DNA of 64,000 nucleotides, taken from NCBI RefSeq assembly GCF_032463525.1, contig NZ_CP135971.1, positions 5,500,926 through 5,564,925 of the forward strand, in the 5' to 3' direction. Source of the DNA: Pseudomonas sp. DTU_2021_1001937_2_SI_NGA_ILE_001 (lineage in GTDB: Bacteria; Pseudomonadota; Gammaproteobacteria; Pseudomonadales; Pseudomonadaceae). The notes beneath the pieces are model-generated. The model did no database searches and was not told where the DNA came from. It was given only the letters and a program-made list of their open reading frames with translations. The number at the start of each line of letters is the position of its first letter. The stretch's first letter is position 1. The position numbers and the translations under genes were made by a program. This document shows, piece by piece, positions 34,408-44,570 of the stretch.

Positions 34408-35166
34408 CTAGAAGGGCTGCACCCGGTAGAGTTGTGCCGCGTTGTGCCACAGCAACCTGGGCAGCGCCGCTTCACCCAGGACCTCGCTGAGCGTGTCGAG
34501 GTCACGCTGCACAGCGGCTGTCGTGCTGTCCGCCGATGGCAGGCCGCTGCCGAACATCAGCGCCTGCGGGTTGGCGCTGTACAGGTCGTCGAGCAGGGCC
34601 GTGCAGCTGGCGTTGAGACGCCCGATGCCGAAGAGCTTGATGCGCGCGCCGCGTTCGACCAGGCGCAGCAGGCTGGGCAGGCAGCCGCGTGCCAGTACGC
34701 GAAGGTCCAGGCACAGGGCCGGCAACTGCGCCAGGCTCTCTTCGAAGTCGGCCAGTTCACGTGGGTCGAGGGTGACTTCGGCGTGCCACCCGGTGTGCTG
34801 GTGAACGCGTCGGGCCAGTGCCAGGCACTGCTCGGGCGCTACGCTGGCGCCGCGCTTGAGGGTCAGGCGCAGGCCGCGTACGCCGAAACTGTTGAGGGTG
34901 TCCAGCTCACTGTTGCCGACGTTCAGCGGCAGTCGAGCGACCCCGACGTACCCTGGCCCGAGCCGGCGCAGGGCGTCGAGCAGGTGACCCTGGCGCCAGC
35001 CCTGGGCAGGCGTTGCCACCACGGCACCACCGGTGAAACCCAGCGGTGCCACCCTGGCGCGATAGTCGTCGCAGGTGAAGGCTGCCGGCAGGGGGGCGCA
35101 GGAGGCCTGCAGCGCAAAGTGCGGGTCGAAGATGTGGCAGTGGGCGTCGAAGCGGTAGGGGGGCAT
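34408..35166 (-). CDS. Amidohydrolase family protein (PF04909-like)
   Basis: This is a 252-residue cytoplasmic metal-dependent hydrolase. The N-terminal DAHCHIFDPHF carries the HxH type metal pair. Conserved strands with VGVARLPLNV, GVRGLRLTLKRG and a C-terminal LMFGSGLPSAD and LLWHNAAQLYRV follow the 2-pyrone-4,6-dicarboxylate lactonase-like amidohydrolase layout. In that group the C-terminal part usually reads WGTDWPH-like; here it is FGSGLPSAD, so the catalytic Asp appears kept. The substrate is unknown. It stands alone between the unknown 119-aa gene and the Bat operon. Confidence 0.8.
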   Translation of the reverse strand: MPPYRFDAHCHIFDPHFALQASCAPLPAAFTCDDYRARVAPLGFTGGAVVATPAQGWRQGHLLDALRRLGPGYVGVARLPLNVGNSELDTLNSFGVRGLRLTLKRGASVAPEQCLALARRVHQHTGWHAEVTLDPRELADFEESLAQLPALCLDLRVLARGCLPSLLRLVERGARIKLFGIGRLNASCTALLDDLYSANPQALMFGSGLPSADSTTAAVQRDLDTLSEVLGEAALPRLLWHNAAQLYRVQPF

Positions 35167-35211
35167 GGCGGTCTCCTGGCAGACAGTGCCCCCTGACTTT
35201 ACCCCCGGCTG

Positions 35212-35571
35212 TCAGGCGATCTGGCTGACATATGTACCGACACCCGCCAGGATGATGCGTAGCGTGCTGTCGACTTCGGCGAGGTCGTCGGCATCGGTGG
35301 CATGGCGGATTTCCACCGGCTCGGGGCCGGTCAGGCTGGCCGCGTCGGTCGGTTCCAGTTCGATCAGCAGGCGTGCCGGCTCCAGGGTCACCCTGAGGCT
35401 GCCGACCGCCAGGCTGCGCTCGTCGCCGACACTGACTTCCACCTGGTCTTCGTCAGGGAAACGGCTCAGCGAGAACAGCTCGCCGTTGTCGCCATGACAG
35501 CACAGCATGGCCATGTCGTCGTATTCGTCGTCGCAGGGGTTGGCGATGAGCCAGGGCGTGTTGATGAGCAT
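35212..35571 (-). CDS. Unknown acidic protein
   Basis: The product is a 119-residue strongly acidic protein (many Asp and Glu, few Lys). It seems mostly beta strand: GELFSLSRF, QVEVSVGDE, GSLRVTLEPARLLIELEPTD and STLRIILAGVG. No signal peptide or helix is seen. It does not match a family I can name firmly. Its size, acidity and strand pattern resemble small immunity-type proteins, which is only a weak impression since no toxin gene lies beside it. It lies 45 bases upstream of the amidohydrolase start on the same strand. Confidence 0.6.
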   Translation of the reverse strand: MLINTPWLIANPCDDEYDDMAMLCCHGDNGELFSLSRFPDEDQVEVSVGDERSLAVGSLRVTLEPARLLIELEPTDAASLTGPEPVEIRHATDADDLAEVDSTLRIILAGVGTYVSQIA

Positions 35572-35944
35572 GTCGAAATCCTGATCGAGGCGGCAAGGTC
35601 GGTAATTGTGCCAGTCCCTGATGAACTTTTCCTAACGCCGCCATGGTGTTTTCCGGCTGCTGCCGTGGCCCTTGGCCCGTTACCTGTCTGCTAGTCGATG
35701 ACCGAATATGTCGCAGCCTTGTAAGCCCTGTATGGACCGCTGTCGTTAAGCTGACCGGCGACAAACGGTCGCATGCCCTGCCTGACAGGCCCGGCGCGCT
35801 TTCTGACGCAGTTCTCGGAAATGGCATTGAAACACCTCGGTCCCCTGAGCATCGCCCGTTTACTTCTACACTCGATCCTGTCGACCCACGGATCGTGGCA
35901 AAAAGCCCGTCTCCTTCTAAAAAAGCCAAAGCGGAGTAACATCG
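35572..35944. other. Gene-free stretch upstream of gdhB
   Basis: These 373 bases between the 119-aa gene and gdhB contain no convincing coding sequence. They should hold divergent promoters for the two genes, but I find no good sigma70 or sigma54 match by eye. A GGAGTAACATCG ribosome site stands immediately before the gdhB ATG. Confidence 0.6.
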
Positions 35945-38900
35945 ATGGCGTTCTTCACCGCAGCCAGCAAGGCCGACTTCCAGCATCAACTGCAAGCGGC
36001 CCTGGCGCAGCACATCAGCGAACAGGCACTGCCACAAGTGGCGCTGTTCGCCGAGCAATTCTTCGGCATCATTTCCCTTGACGAATTGACCCAGCGTCGC
36101 CTTTCCGACCTGGCGGGCTGCACCCTTTCAGCCTGGCGGCTGCTCGAACGCTTCGAACACGACAAACCCCAGGTACGGGTCTACAACCCCGATTACGAGC
36201 GCCACGGCTGGCAGTCCACCCACACGGTGGTCGAGGTGCTGCATCACGACCTGCCCTTTCTGGTCGACTCGGTACGCACCGAGCTGAACCGCCGCAGCTA
36301 CAGCATCCACACCCTGCAGACCACCGTCCTGAGCGTGCGACGCGGCGCCCAGGGTGAACTGCTGGAAGTGCTGCCCAAGGGCACCACCGGCGAGGGCGTG
36401 CTGCAGGAATCGCTGATGTACCTGGAGATCGACCGTAGTTCCAATGCCAGTGAGCTGAGCGCTCTGGCGCGCGAACTGGAGCAGGTGCTCGGCGAAGTGC
36501 GCGTAGCCGTCGAGGACTTCGAGCCGATGAAGGCACGGGTCCACGATGTCCTGGCGGCCATTGACGCCGGCGCGCATGGCATCGACCCGGAGGAGGTCGA
36601 CGAGGTCAAGATCTTCCTGCAGTGGTTGCTGGACAACCATTTCACTTTCCTGGGCTACGAAGAGTTCCAGGTGCGCCTGGAAGCCGACGGCGGCCACATC
36701 GAGTACGACCCTTCGTCGTTCCTTGGCCTGACCAAACTGTTGCGCGTGGGGCTCAGCAGCGAAGACCTGCATATCGAAGACTACGCGGTGAAGTACCTGC
36801 AGGAGCCCACCCTGCTGTCGTTCGCCAAGGCTGCGCTGCCCAGCCGTGTACACCGCCCGGCCTATCCCGACTACGTGTCGATCCGCCTGATCGACGCGGC
36901 GGGCAAGGTGGTCAAGGAGTGTCGTTTCATGGGGCTATACACCTCGTCGGTGTATGGCGAGAACGTGCACCGCATTCCCTATATCCGTCGCAAGGTCGCG
37001 GAGATCGAGCGCCGCTCCGGCTTCGACGCCAAGGCCCACCTGGGCAAGGAGTTGGCCCAGGTCATCGAAGTGCTGCCGCGTGACGACCTGTTCCAGACCC
37101 CGGTCGACGAGCTGTTCGGCACCGTGATGTCCATCGTGCAGATCCAGGAACGCAACAAGATTCGCGTGTTCCTGCGCAAGGACCCGTACGGGCGCTTCTG
37201 CTACTGCCTGGCCTATGTCCCGCGCGACGTGTACTCCACCGAAGTGCGGCAGAAGATCCAGCAGGTGCTGATGGATCGCCTCAAGGCCAGTGACTGCGAA
37301 TTCTGGACCTTCTTCTCCGAGTCGGTGCTGGCCCGCGTGCAGCTGATCCTGCGCGTCGATCCGAAGATCACCCTGGATATCGACCCCGTGCAGCTGGAGA
37401 ACGAGGTCATCCAGGCCTGCCGTTCCTGGAAGGACGACTACGCTAGCCTGGTCATCGAAAGTTTCGGTGAGGCCCAGGGCACCAACGTGCTGGAAGACTT
37501 CCCGAAAGGTTTCCCGGCCGGCTACCGCGAGCGCTTCGCCGCGCATTCGGCGGTGGTCGACATGCAGCACGTGCTGAGCCTGTCGGAGAGCAACCCGCTG
37601 GTGATGAGCTTCTACCAGCCACTCGCCGGCCGCCGCCAACAGCTGCACTGCAAGCTGTATCACGCCGATACCCCGCTGGCGCTGTCCGATGTGCTGCCGA
37701 TCCTGGAGAACCTCGGCCTGCGCGTGCTCGGCGAGTTCCCCTATCGCCTGCAGCATGTCGATGGCCGTGAGTTCTGGATCCACGACTTCGCCTTCACCTA
37801 CGCCGAAGGCCTGGACCTCGACATCCAGCAGCTCAACGACGTCTTGCAGGACGCTTTCGTGCACATCGTGCGCGGTGATGCCGAGAACGACGCCTTCAAC
37901 CGCCTGGTGCTGACTGCCGGCCTGCCGTGGCGCGACGTGGCTCTGCTGCGTGCCTATGCGCGCTACCTCAAGCAGATCCGCCTGGGCTTCGACCTGGGCT
38001 ACATCGCCAGCACCCTGAACAACCACACCGAGATCGCCCGCGAGCTGACCCGGCTGTTCAAGACCCGCTTCTACCTGGCGCGCAAGCTGGCCAGCGAAGA
38101 CCTCGATGACAAGCAACTGCGCCTGGAGCAGGCGATCCTCACCGCCCTGGACGACGTCCAGGTGCTCAACGAAGACCGCATCCTGCGTCGCTACCTGGAC
38201 CTCATCAAGGCCACCCTGCGCACCAACTTCTACCAGACTGACGCCAATGGCCAGAACAAGAGCTACTTCAGCTTCAAGTTCAACCCGCGCCTGATTCCCG
38301 AACTGCCCAAGCCGGTGCCGAAATTCGAGATTTTCGTCTATTCGCCGCGCGTCGAGGGCGTGCACCTGCGCTTTGGCAACGTGGCTCGCGGCGGCCTGCG
38401 CTGGTCGGACCGCGAGGAAGACTTCCGCACCGAGGTGCTGGGCCTGGTCAAGGCGCAGCAGGTGAAGAACTCGGTGATCGTGCCGGTGGGTGCCAAGGGT
38501 GGTTTCGTACCGCGCCGTCTGCCGGCTTCCGGCAGCCGTGACGAAGTGCAGGCCGAGGCCATCGCCTGCTACCGCATCTTCATCTCCGGCCTGCTGGACA
38601 TCACCGACAACCTCAAGGAAGGCGCGCTGGTGCCGCCGGCCAACGTGGTGCGTCACGACGATGATGACCCGTACCTGGTGGTCGCGGCCGACAAGGGCAC
38701 CGCGACCTTCTCCGACATCGCCAACGGCATCGCCCTGGACTACGGCTTCTGGCTGGGTGACGCGTTCGCTTCGGGCGGCTCGGCCGGCTATGACCACAAG
38801 AAGATGGGCATCACCGCCAAGGGTGCCTGGGTGGGCGTGCAACGGCATTTCCGTGAGCGCGATATCAACGTGCAGCAGGACAGCATCACCGTGATCGGCA

Positions 38901-40801
38901 TTGGCGACATGGCCGGTGACGTGTTCGGCAACGGCCTGCTGATGTCCGACAAGCTGCAACTGGTGGCGGCCTTCAACCACCTGCATATCTTCATCGACCC
39001 GAATCCGGACCCGGCCAGCAGCTTCGCCGAGCGCCAGCGCCTGTTCAACCTGCCGCGCTCGGCCTGGACCGACTACGACGCCAGCCTGATCTCCGCCGGT
39101 GGCGGGGTGTTCCCGCGCAGTGCCAAGAGCATCACCATCACCGAGCAGATGAAGGCACGCTTCGACATCAAGGCCGACAAGCTGACCCCGACCGAGCTGA
39201 TGAATGCGTTGCTCAAGGCGCCGGTGGACCTGTTGTGGAACGGTGGTATCGGCACCTATGTGAAGTCCAGCGAAGAGAGCCACGCCGACGTCGGCGACAA
39301 GGCCAACGACGCGTTGCGCGTCAATGGCAACGAGTTGCGCTGCAAGGTGGTGGGCGAGGGTGGCAACCTGGGCATGACCCAGCTGGGCCGTGTCGAGTTC
39401 GGCCTGCATGGCGGGGCGACCAACACCGACTTCATCGACAACGCTGGTGGCGTGGACTGCTCCGACCATGAGGTCAACATCAAGATCCTCATCAACGAAG
39501 TGGTGCAGGCCGGTGACATGACCCAGAAGCAGCGCAACCAGCTGCTCGAGAGCATGACCGACGAAGTCGGCCACCTGGTGCTGGGCAACAACTACAAGCA
39601 GACCCAGGCGCTGTCGCTGGCGGCGCGGCGTGCCTATGATCGCATCGCCGAGTACAAGCGCCTGATGGGTGACCTGGAGGCGCGCGGCAAGCTCGACCGG
39701 CTGATCGAATTCCTGCCTTCGGAAGAGCAGATCGCCGAGCGCGTCGCCGCCGGCCATGGCCTGACCCGTGCCGAGCTGTCGGTGCTGATCTCCTACAGCA
39801 AGATCGACCTCAAGGAAGCGCTGCTGGAATCCCGCGTGCCGGATGACGACTACCTGGCGCGTGACATGGAGACTGCGTTCCCGTCGTCGCTGGGCGCGCA
39901 GTATTCCGCGGCCATGCGCAACCATCGCCTCAAGCGCGAGATCGTCAGCACCCAGATCGCCAACGATCTGGTCAACCACATGGGCATCACCTTCGTGCAG
40001 CGCCTGAAGGAGTCCACCGGCATGAGCGCTGCGGCGGTCGCCGGAGCCTATGTGATCGTGCGGGACATCTTCCACCTACCGCACTGGTTCCGCCAGATCG
40101 AGGCACTGGACTACAAGGTGCCGGCCGAGATCCAGCTGACCCTGATGGACGAACTGATGCGCCTGGGCCGTCGCGCCACGCGCTGGTTCCTGCGCAGCCG
40201 CCGCAACGAACTGGATGCCGCCCGTGATGTGGCGCACTTCGGTCCGCATATCGCGGCGCTGGGCCTGAAGCTCGACGAACTGCTCGAAGGCCGCACCCGT
40301 GCCGTCTGGCAGGAGCGCTACGAGGCCTATGTGGAATCTGGCGTGCCTGAGCTGCTGGCGCGCATGGTGGCCGGTACCACGCACCTCTACACCCTGTTGC
40401 CGATCATCGAGGCTTCCGACGTGACCGGGCATAACGCTGCCGACGTGGCGAAGACCTTCTTCGCGGTGGGCAGCGCCCTGGAAATCACCTGGTACCTGCA
40501 GCAGATCAGCAGTTTGCCGGTGGAGAGCAACTGGCAGGCCTTGGCCCGCGAGGCGTTCCGCGACGACATCGACTGGCAGCAGCGGGCGATCACCATCTCC
40601 GTGCTGCAGATGCAGGACGGGCCGGAGGATCTGGAAGCTCGCCTGGCCCTGTGGCTGGAGCAGCACGCGGCGATGGTCGAGCGCTGGCGCGCCATGCTCG
40701 TGGAGTTGCGTGCCGCTACGGGTACCGACTACGCGATGTACGCGGTGGCCAACCGTGAGCTGCTGGACCTGGCCATGAGCGGGCAGGCGGCGACCGTGTG
40801 A
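35945..40801 (+). CDS. gdhB: NAD-specific glutamate dehydrogenase, large type
   Basis: This is a cytoplasmic catabolic enzyme that oxidises glutamate to 2-oxoglutarate and ammonia with NAD+; 1618 aa, normal for the 180-kDa class. The N-terminal half holds ACT-like regulatory domains. The catalytic core lies at about 770-1170: FGNVARGGLRWSDREEDFRT, VPVGAKGGFVP (substrate lysine region), VVAADKGTATFSDIAN and GIGDMAGDVFGNGLL (nucleotide-binding region). The C-terminal third is the helical domain of this class. It stands alone and converges on acnB, with a shared terminator. Both genes feed the TCA cycle at 2-oxoglutarate and citrate. Confidence 0.97.
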   Translation: MAFFTAASKADFQHQLQAALAQHISEQALPQVALFAEQFFGIISLDELTQRRLSDLAGCTLSAWRLLERFEHDKPQVRVYNPDYERHGWQSTHTVVEVLHHDLPFLVDSVRTELNRRSYSIHTLQTTVLSVRRGAQGELLEVLPKGTTGEGVLQESLMYLEIDRSSNASELSALARELEQVLGEVRVAVEDFEPMKARVHDVLAAIDAGAHGIDPEEVDEVKIFLQWLLDNHFTFLGYEEFQVRLEADGGHIEYDPSSFLGLTKLLRVGLSSEDLHIEDYAVKYLQEPTLLSFAKAALPSRVHRPAYPDYVSIRLIDAAGKVVKECRFMGLYTSSVYGENVHRIPYIRRKVAEIERRSGFDAKAHLGKELAQVIEVLPRDDLFQTPVDELFGTVMSIVQIQERNKIRVFLRKDPYGRFCYCLAYVPRDVYSTEVRQKIQQVLMDRLKASDCEFWTFFSESVLARVQLILRVDPKITLDIDPVQLENEVIQACRSWKDDYASLVIESFGEAQGTNVLEDFPKGFPAGYRERFAAHSAVVDMQHVLSLSESNPLVMSFYQPLAGRRQQLHCKLYHADTPLALSDVLPILENLGLRVLGEFPYRLQHVDGREFWIHDFAFTYAEGLDLDIQQLNDVLQDAFVHIVRGDAENDAFNRLVLTAGLPWRDVALLRAYARYLKQIRLGFDLGYIASTLNNHTEIARELTRLFKTRFYLARKLASEDLDDKQLRLEQAILTALDDVQVLNEDRILRRYLDLIKATLRTNFYQTDANGQNKSYFSFKFNPRLIPELPKPVPKFEIFVYSPRVEGVHLRFGNVARGGLRWSDREEDFRTEVLGLVKAQQVKNSVIVPVGAKGGFVPRRLPASGSRDEVQAEAIACYRIFISGLLDITDNLKEGALVPPANVVRHDDDDPYLVVAADKGTATFSDIANGIALDYGFWLGDAFASGGSAGYDHKKMGITAKGAWVGVQRHFRERDINVQQDSITVIGIGDMAGDVFGNGLLMSDKLQLVAAFNHLHIFIDPNPDPASSFAERQRLFNLPRSAWTDYDASLISAGGGVFPRSAKSITITEQMKARFDIKADKLTPTELMNALLKAPVDLLWNGGIGTYVKSSEESHADVGDKANDALRVNGNELRCKVVGEGGNLGMTQLGRVEFGLHGGATNTDFIDNAGGVDCSDHEVNIKILINEVVQAGDMTQKQRNQLLESMTDEVGHLVLGNNYKQTQALSLAARRAYDRIAEYKRLMGDLEARGKLDRLIEFLPSEEQIAERVAAGHGLTRAELSVLISYSKIDLKEALLESRVPDDDYLARDMETAFPSSLGAQYSAAMRNHRLKREIVSTQIANDLVNHMGITFVQRLKESTGMSAAAVAGAYVIVRDIFHLPHWFRQIEALDYKVPAEIQLTLMDELMRLGRRATRWFLRSRRNELDAARDVAHFGPHIAALGLKLDELLEGRTRAVWQERYEAYVESGVPELLARMVAGTTHLYTLLPIIEASDVTGHNAADVAKTFFAVGSALEITWYLQQISSLPVESNWQALAREAFRDDIDWQQRAITISVLQMQDGPEDLEARLALWLEQHAAMVERWRAMLVELRAATGTDYAMYAVANRELLDLAMSGQAATV

Positions 40802-40920
40802 GGCGTTTGGCATAAGCCGCTTGTAGAGAGCTTGTGCCCAGGGGGCTGGCCGCGGCGTGTGCCGCGACCAGCTTGCGGCCCTGCCGGGCTCTCTGGGCGC
40901 CACAAAGTTGTTCGCAAGGC

Positions 40921-40956
40921 AAAAAGAAACCCCGCACTTGGCGGGGTTTCTTTTTT
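40921..40956. terminator. Bidirectional terminator between gdhB and acnB
   Basis: GAAACCCCGC (40926-40935) pairs with GCGGGGTTTC (40941-40950) over ACTTG. It is flanked by five A on the left and six T on the right, so it can stop transcription from both sides. Confidence 0.92.
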
Positions 40957-40981
40957 ACAGCGCTACAGCCAGGTCAGGGCA

Positions 40982-43591
40982 TCAGGCCTGGACGACCGGG
41001 ATGTTGGCGGTGGCCGCCGCGTCGCGGAACTCGGCGATCTGGTCGAAGCTCAGGTAGCGGTAGACGTCGGCAGCCATGCTGTCGATGTCCTTGGCGTACT
41101 GCATGTACTCCTCGACGGTCGGCAGCTTGCCGATGATCGAAGCCACGGCAGCCAGCTCGGCCGAAGCCAGGTAGACGTTGGTGGCGTCGCCCAGGCGGTT
41201 CGGGAAGTTACGGGTCGAGGTGGAAACCACGGTCGAACCGGTCTGTACGCGAGCCTGGTTACCCATGCACAGCGAGCAGCCTGGCATTTCCATGCGCGCG
41301 CCAGCCTTGCCGTAGATGCCGTAGTAGCCTTCTTCGGTCAGCTGGTGAGCGTCCATCTTGGTTGGCGGAGCCAGCCACAGACGGGTCGGAATACCGCCCT
41401 TGACCTTGTCCAGCAGCTTGCCGGCAGCGCGGAAGTGACCGATGTTGGTCATGCACGAACCGATGAACACTTCGTCGATCTTGTCGCCCGCCACGGTGGA
41501 CAGCAGGCGAGCGTCGTCCGGGTCGTTCGGCGCGCAGAGCACAGGCTCCTTGACGTCGGCCAGGTCGATCTCGATGACGGCAGCGTATTCGGCGTCCTTG
41601 TCGGCTTCCAGCAGCTCTGGCTTGGCCAGCCAGGCTTCCATCGCCTGGGCGCGGCGCTCCATGGTGCGGGCATCGCCGTAGCCTTCGCTGATCATCCAGC
41701 GCAGCAGGGTGATGTTGGACTTCAGGTACTCGGCGATGGAGGCTTCCGGCAGCTTGATGGTGCAACCGGCAGCCGAACGCTCTGCCGAGGCGTCGGACAG
41801 TTCGAAGGCTTGCTCGACGGTCAGTTCGTTGAGGCCTTCGATCTCGAGGATGCGGCCGGAGAAGATGTTCTTCTTGCCTTTCTTCTCTACGGTCAGCAGG
41901 CCTTGCTGGATGGCGTAGTAAGGAATGGCGTGTACCAGGTCGCGCAGGGTGATGCCAGGCTGCATCTTGCCTTTGAAGCGCACCAGGACCGACTCCGGCA
42001 TGTCCAGCGGCATGACGCCGGTGGCCGCGGCGAAGGCGACCAGGCCGGAACCGGCCGGGAAGGAGATGCCGATCGGGAAGCGGGTGTGCGAGTCGCCGCC
42101 GGTGCCGACGGTGTCAGGCAGCAGCATGCGGTTCAGCCAGCTGTGGATGATACCGTCGCCAGGACGCAGCGACACGCCGCCACGGGTGCGGATGAAATCC
42201 GGCAGGGTGTGGTGGGTGGTGACGTCGATCGGCTTCGGATAAGCCGCGGTGTGGCAGAACGACTGCATGACCAGGTCGGCGGAGAAGCCCAGGCACGCCA
42301 GGTCTTTCAGCTCGTCGCGGGTCATCGGGCCAGTGGTGTCCTGGGAGCCGACGGTGGTCATCTTCGGTTCGCAGTAGGTGCCAGGGCGCACGCCTTTGCC
42401 TTCCGGCAGGCCGCAGGCCTTGCCGACCATCTTCTGCGCCAGGGTGAAGCCCTTGCCGCTGTCGACCGGTGCTTCAGGCAGGGCGAACAGGTCGGTTGGC
42501 CCCAGGCCCAGCTCGGCACGCGCCTTCTCGGTCAGGCCACGGCCGACGATCAGCGGGATACGGCCGCCAGCGCGGACTTCGTCGAGCAGCACCGGGGTCT
42601 TCAGTTCGAAGGTGGTGATGACTTCGTCGGAACCGTGCTTGCAGACCTTGCCGGCGTGCGGGTAGACGTCGATCACGTCACCCATGGCCAGGTTGGTGCA
42701 GTCGAATTCGATCGGCAGGGCGCCGGCGTCTTCCATGGTGTTGTAGAAGATCGGGGCGATCTTGGTGCCGAAGCAGAATCCACCCGCGCGCTTGTTCGGC
42801 ACGTAAGGGATGTCGTCGCCGAAGAACCACAGCACGGAGTTGGTCGCGGATTTACGCGAGGAACCGGTACCGACCACGTCACCGACGTAGGCGACCGGGA
42901 AGCCTTTGGCCTTGACCGCTTCGATCTGCTTCAGGGGACCAACGGAACCCGGCTGCTCAGGCTCGATGCCGTCGCGGGCCATTTTCAGCATGGCCAGGGC
43001 GTGCAGCGGGATGTCGGGACGCGACCAGGCATCCGGGGCTGGGGACAGGTCGTCGGTGTTGGTTTCGCCAGGCACCTTGAATACGGCCAGGCTGTACTTC
43101 TCGGCGATGGCTGGCTTCTTGGTGAACCACTCGCCGGCGGCCCAGGATTCCAGGACGGCCTTGGCATGCGCGTTACCGGCCTTGGCTTTCTCAGCCACGT
43201 CGTGGAAGGCATCGAACATCAGCAGGGTGAACTTGAGTTGTTCGGCGGCGACGGCGCCCAGTTCGGCGTCGTCGAGCAGCTCGACCAGGGTGGCGATGTT
43301 GTAGCCGCCCTGCATGGTGCCCAGCAGTTCGGTGGCGCGCTTGCGGTCGATCAGGGGAGAGGAGGCTTCGCCCTTGGTGATGGCGGACAGGAAACCGGCC
43401 TTGACGTAGGCGGCTTCGTCGACTCCTGGTGGAACGCGGTTGGTGATCAGGTCAACGAGGAAAGCTTCTTCGCCAGCCGGTGGGTTCTTCAGCAGCTCGA
43501 CCAGGCCTGCGGTTTGTTCGGCGTTCAGCGGCTGGGGCACGATGCCCTGGGCGGCACGCTCTTCGGTGTGTTTACGGTAGGCTTCAAGCAC
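40982..43591 (-). CDS. acnB: Aconitate hydratase B / 2-methylisocitrate dehydratase
   Basis: This is a TCA-cycle enzyme of 869 aa that interconverts citrate and isocitrate. AcnB also serves in the methylcitrate cycle and can bind mRNA when its cluster is lost. The [4Fe-4S] ligands are Cys713 ([10 protein letters not shown]), Cys772 and Cys775 (CSLCMGN), each three residues later than the E. coli positions I remember (710, 769, 772). The N-terminal HEAT-like domain ([16 protein letters not shown]) is present. The start is GTG 43591 with GAGGGTAATACT ahead. Unusual repeats lie upstream at 43667-43850. Confidence 0.97.
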   Translation of the reverse strand: MLEAYRKHTEERAAQGIVPQPLNAEQTAGLVELLKNPPAGEEAFLVDLITNRVPPGVDEAAYVKAGFLSAITKGEASSPLIDRKRATELLGTMQGGYNIATLVELLDDAELGAVAAEQLKFTLLMFDAFHDVAEKAKAGNAHAKAVLESWAAGEWFTKKPAIAEKYSLAVFKVPGETNTDDLSPAPDAWSRPDIPLHALAMLKMARDGIEPEQPGSVGPLKQIEAVKAKGFPVAYVGDVVGTGSSRKSATNSVLWFFGDDIPYVPNKRAGGFCFGTKIAPIFYNTMEDAGALPIEFDCTNLAMGDVIDVYPHAGKVCKHGSDEVITTFELKTPVLLDEVRAGGRIPLIVGRGLTEKARAELGLGPTDLFALPEAPVDSGKGFTLAQKMVGKACGLPEGKGVRPGTYCEPKMTTVGSQDTTGPMTRDELKDLACLGFSADLVMQSFCHTAAYPKPIDVTTHHTLPDFIRTRGGVSLRPGDGIIHSWLNRMLLPDTVGTGGDSHTRFPIGISFPAGSGLVAFAAATGVMPLDMPESVLVRFKGKMQPGITLRDLVHAIPYYAIQQGLLTVEKKGKKNIFSGRILEIEGLNELTVEQAFELSDASAERSAAGCTIKLPEASIAEYLKSNITLLRWMISEGYGDARTMERRAQAMEAWLAKPELLEADKDAEYAAVIEIDLADVKEPVLCAPNDPDDARLLSTVAGDKIDEVFIGSCMTNIGHFRAAGKLLDKVKGGIPTRLWLAPPTKMDAHQLTEEGYYGIYGKAGARMEMPGCSLCMGNQARVQTGSTVVSTSTRNFPNRLGDATNVYLASAELAAVASIIGKLPTVEEYMQYAKDIDSMAADVYRYLSFDQIAEFRDAAATANIPVVQA

Positions 43592-43666
43592 AGTATTACC
43601 CTCATCAGTGGTCCCAAATGGGTGTCCGGGACGCTCATCCAGAAATTGTCCATTACTCTGTATGCC

Positions 43667-43684
43667 GATGCTCGGTCGAGCATC
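43667..43684. promoter_or_regulatory. Palindrome upstream of acnB
   Basis: GATGCTCGGTCGAGCATC has perfect 8-base arms around GT. It lies 76 bases before the acnB start codon, where a regulator or an mRNA leader hairpin would act. Confidence 0.5.
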
Positions 43685-43712
43685 CTGGCCAAGAGTAGTG
43701 GCAATTCCTTAC

Positions 43713-43850
43713 GAAGCTGTTTTCAAAGTTTTACGCCTGCAGGACGGCTGGGTGGGACGGTCGGTGGCCATTCTTGATGAGGGAACGGCCGTGCCGACAC
43801 CGGACTGCGGGATAACTTGACTGTGCTCGTGACGCTTTGAAAACAGCTTC
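43713..43850. repeat. Perfect 16-base inverted repeat, arms 106 bases apart
   Basis: GAAGCTGTTTTCAAAG (43713-43728) and CTTTGAAAACAGCTTC (43835-43850) are exact reverse complements. The AT-rich arms stand out from the GC-rich surroundings. They could be two operator copies in opposite directions for looping, or the ends of a small relic element. Confidence 0.6.
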
Positions 43851-44088
43851 TGACGGACATTGGCGCCTTACAAGGCCCGGTGATTCTACGGCAAAACTTT
43901 CTCGAAGGTAAGCGCGAGCGCGGCGGCCATCGCTGCCGCGTTGCCGTTGCAAAGCGCCGCGCAGCCAGGGCAAAGGCCCGGCTGGCGCGGCCTGGCAGCA
44001 TCAGGGTGCTTAGCCCTGCAGGTCGAGGGGTGACCCTCATTAGACAAAGGGCTAACATGGCGGCTCGTTCCACCAGCCGCAGCCCGCC

Positions 44089-44559
44089 ATGCCCGATCAG
44101 ATCATCAAGACGCCCTGCGTCGGCCTTTGCTCCACCGTGTTCGGTGACCGCGTGTGCCGGGGCTGCAAGCGTTTCCATCATGAAATCGTCAACTGGAACA
44201 GTTACGGCGAGGATGAGAAGCGCGCGGTCTGGCTGCGCCTGGAGCAGTTGCTGGTGCAGGTGATGACCGCCAAGGTCGAGGTGTTCGACCCGGAAAAGCT
44301 GCGCTGGCAGCTGACCCAGCGCAAGATCCGCTTCGTCGCCCACCAGTCCGAGTACTGCTGGGCCTACCAGCTCATCGCCCGCGGTGCGCGGGTCATCAGC
44401 AATGTCGAGGCCTACGGCTTCGTGCTGTTGCCGGAATTCCGCGACTGGCCACTGCCCGACCTGCGCGATGCCATCGACCGCGAGTTCTTCCTGCTTTCCG
44501 ACGCGCACTACGAGCGCTACATCGCCCCTTCCTTCCTGCGGGACGCACTGGGCGCCTGA
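44089..44559 (+). CDS. DUF1289 domain protein
   Basis: The product is 156 aa. The N-terminal DUF1289 module (about 8-50) carries TPCVGLCSTVFGDRVCRGC with four cysteines in the pattern CxxxC-x7-CxxC, a probable small metal or iron-sulfur site, followed by RFHHEIVNWNSY. The C-terminal hundred residues are conserved in Pseudomonas but have no known role. It is divergent from acnB and convergent with the universal stress gene (11 bases). Confidence 0.85.
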   Translation: MPDQIIKTPCVGLCSTVFGDRVCRGCKRFHHEIVNWNSYGEDEKRAVWLRLEQLLVQVMTAKVEVFDPEKLRWQLTQRKIRFVAHQSEYCWAYQLIARGARVISNVEAYGFVLLPEFRDWPLPDLRDAIDREFFLLSDAHYERYIAPSFLRDALGA

Positions 44560-44570
44560 GGGCGTTGGCT

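Larger units (their letters stand above)
43592..44088. other. Gene-free stretch upstream of acnB with inverted repeats
   Basis: No convincing gene lies in these 497 bases. They hold an 18-base palindrome (43667-43684), a perfect 16-base inverted repeat with arms 106 bases apart (43713-43728 and 43835-43850), and the divergent control regions of acnB and the DUF1289 gene. Confidence 0.65.

Noticed and set aside
36935..40075. A 1046-codon open frame on the minus strand opposite gdhB
   Set aside because: It is antisense to a fully conserved enzyme. The protein is rich in His, Gln, Val and Leu with no motif, as expected when the complement of GC-rich codons stays open.
40832..43777. A 981-codon open frame on the plus strand opposite acnB
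   Set aside because: It is the complement of acnB, which has all three cluster cysteines and family sequence throughout. The antisense product shows only Gly, Val, Arg and Gln-rich low-complexity sequence.
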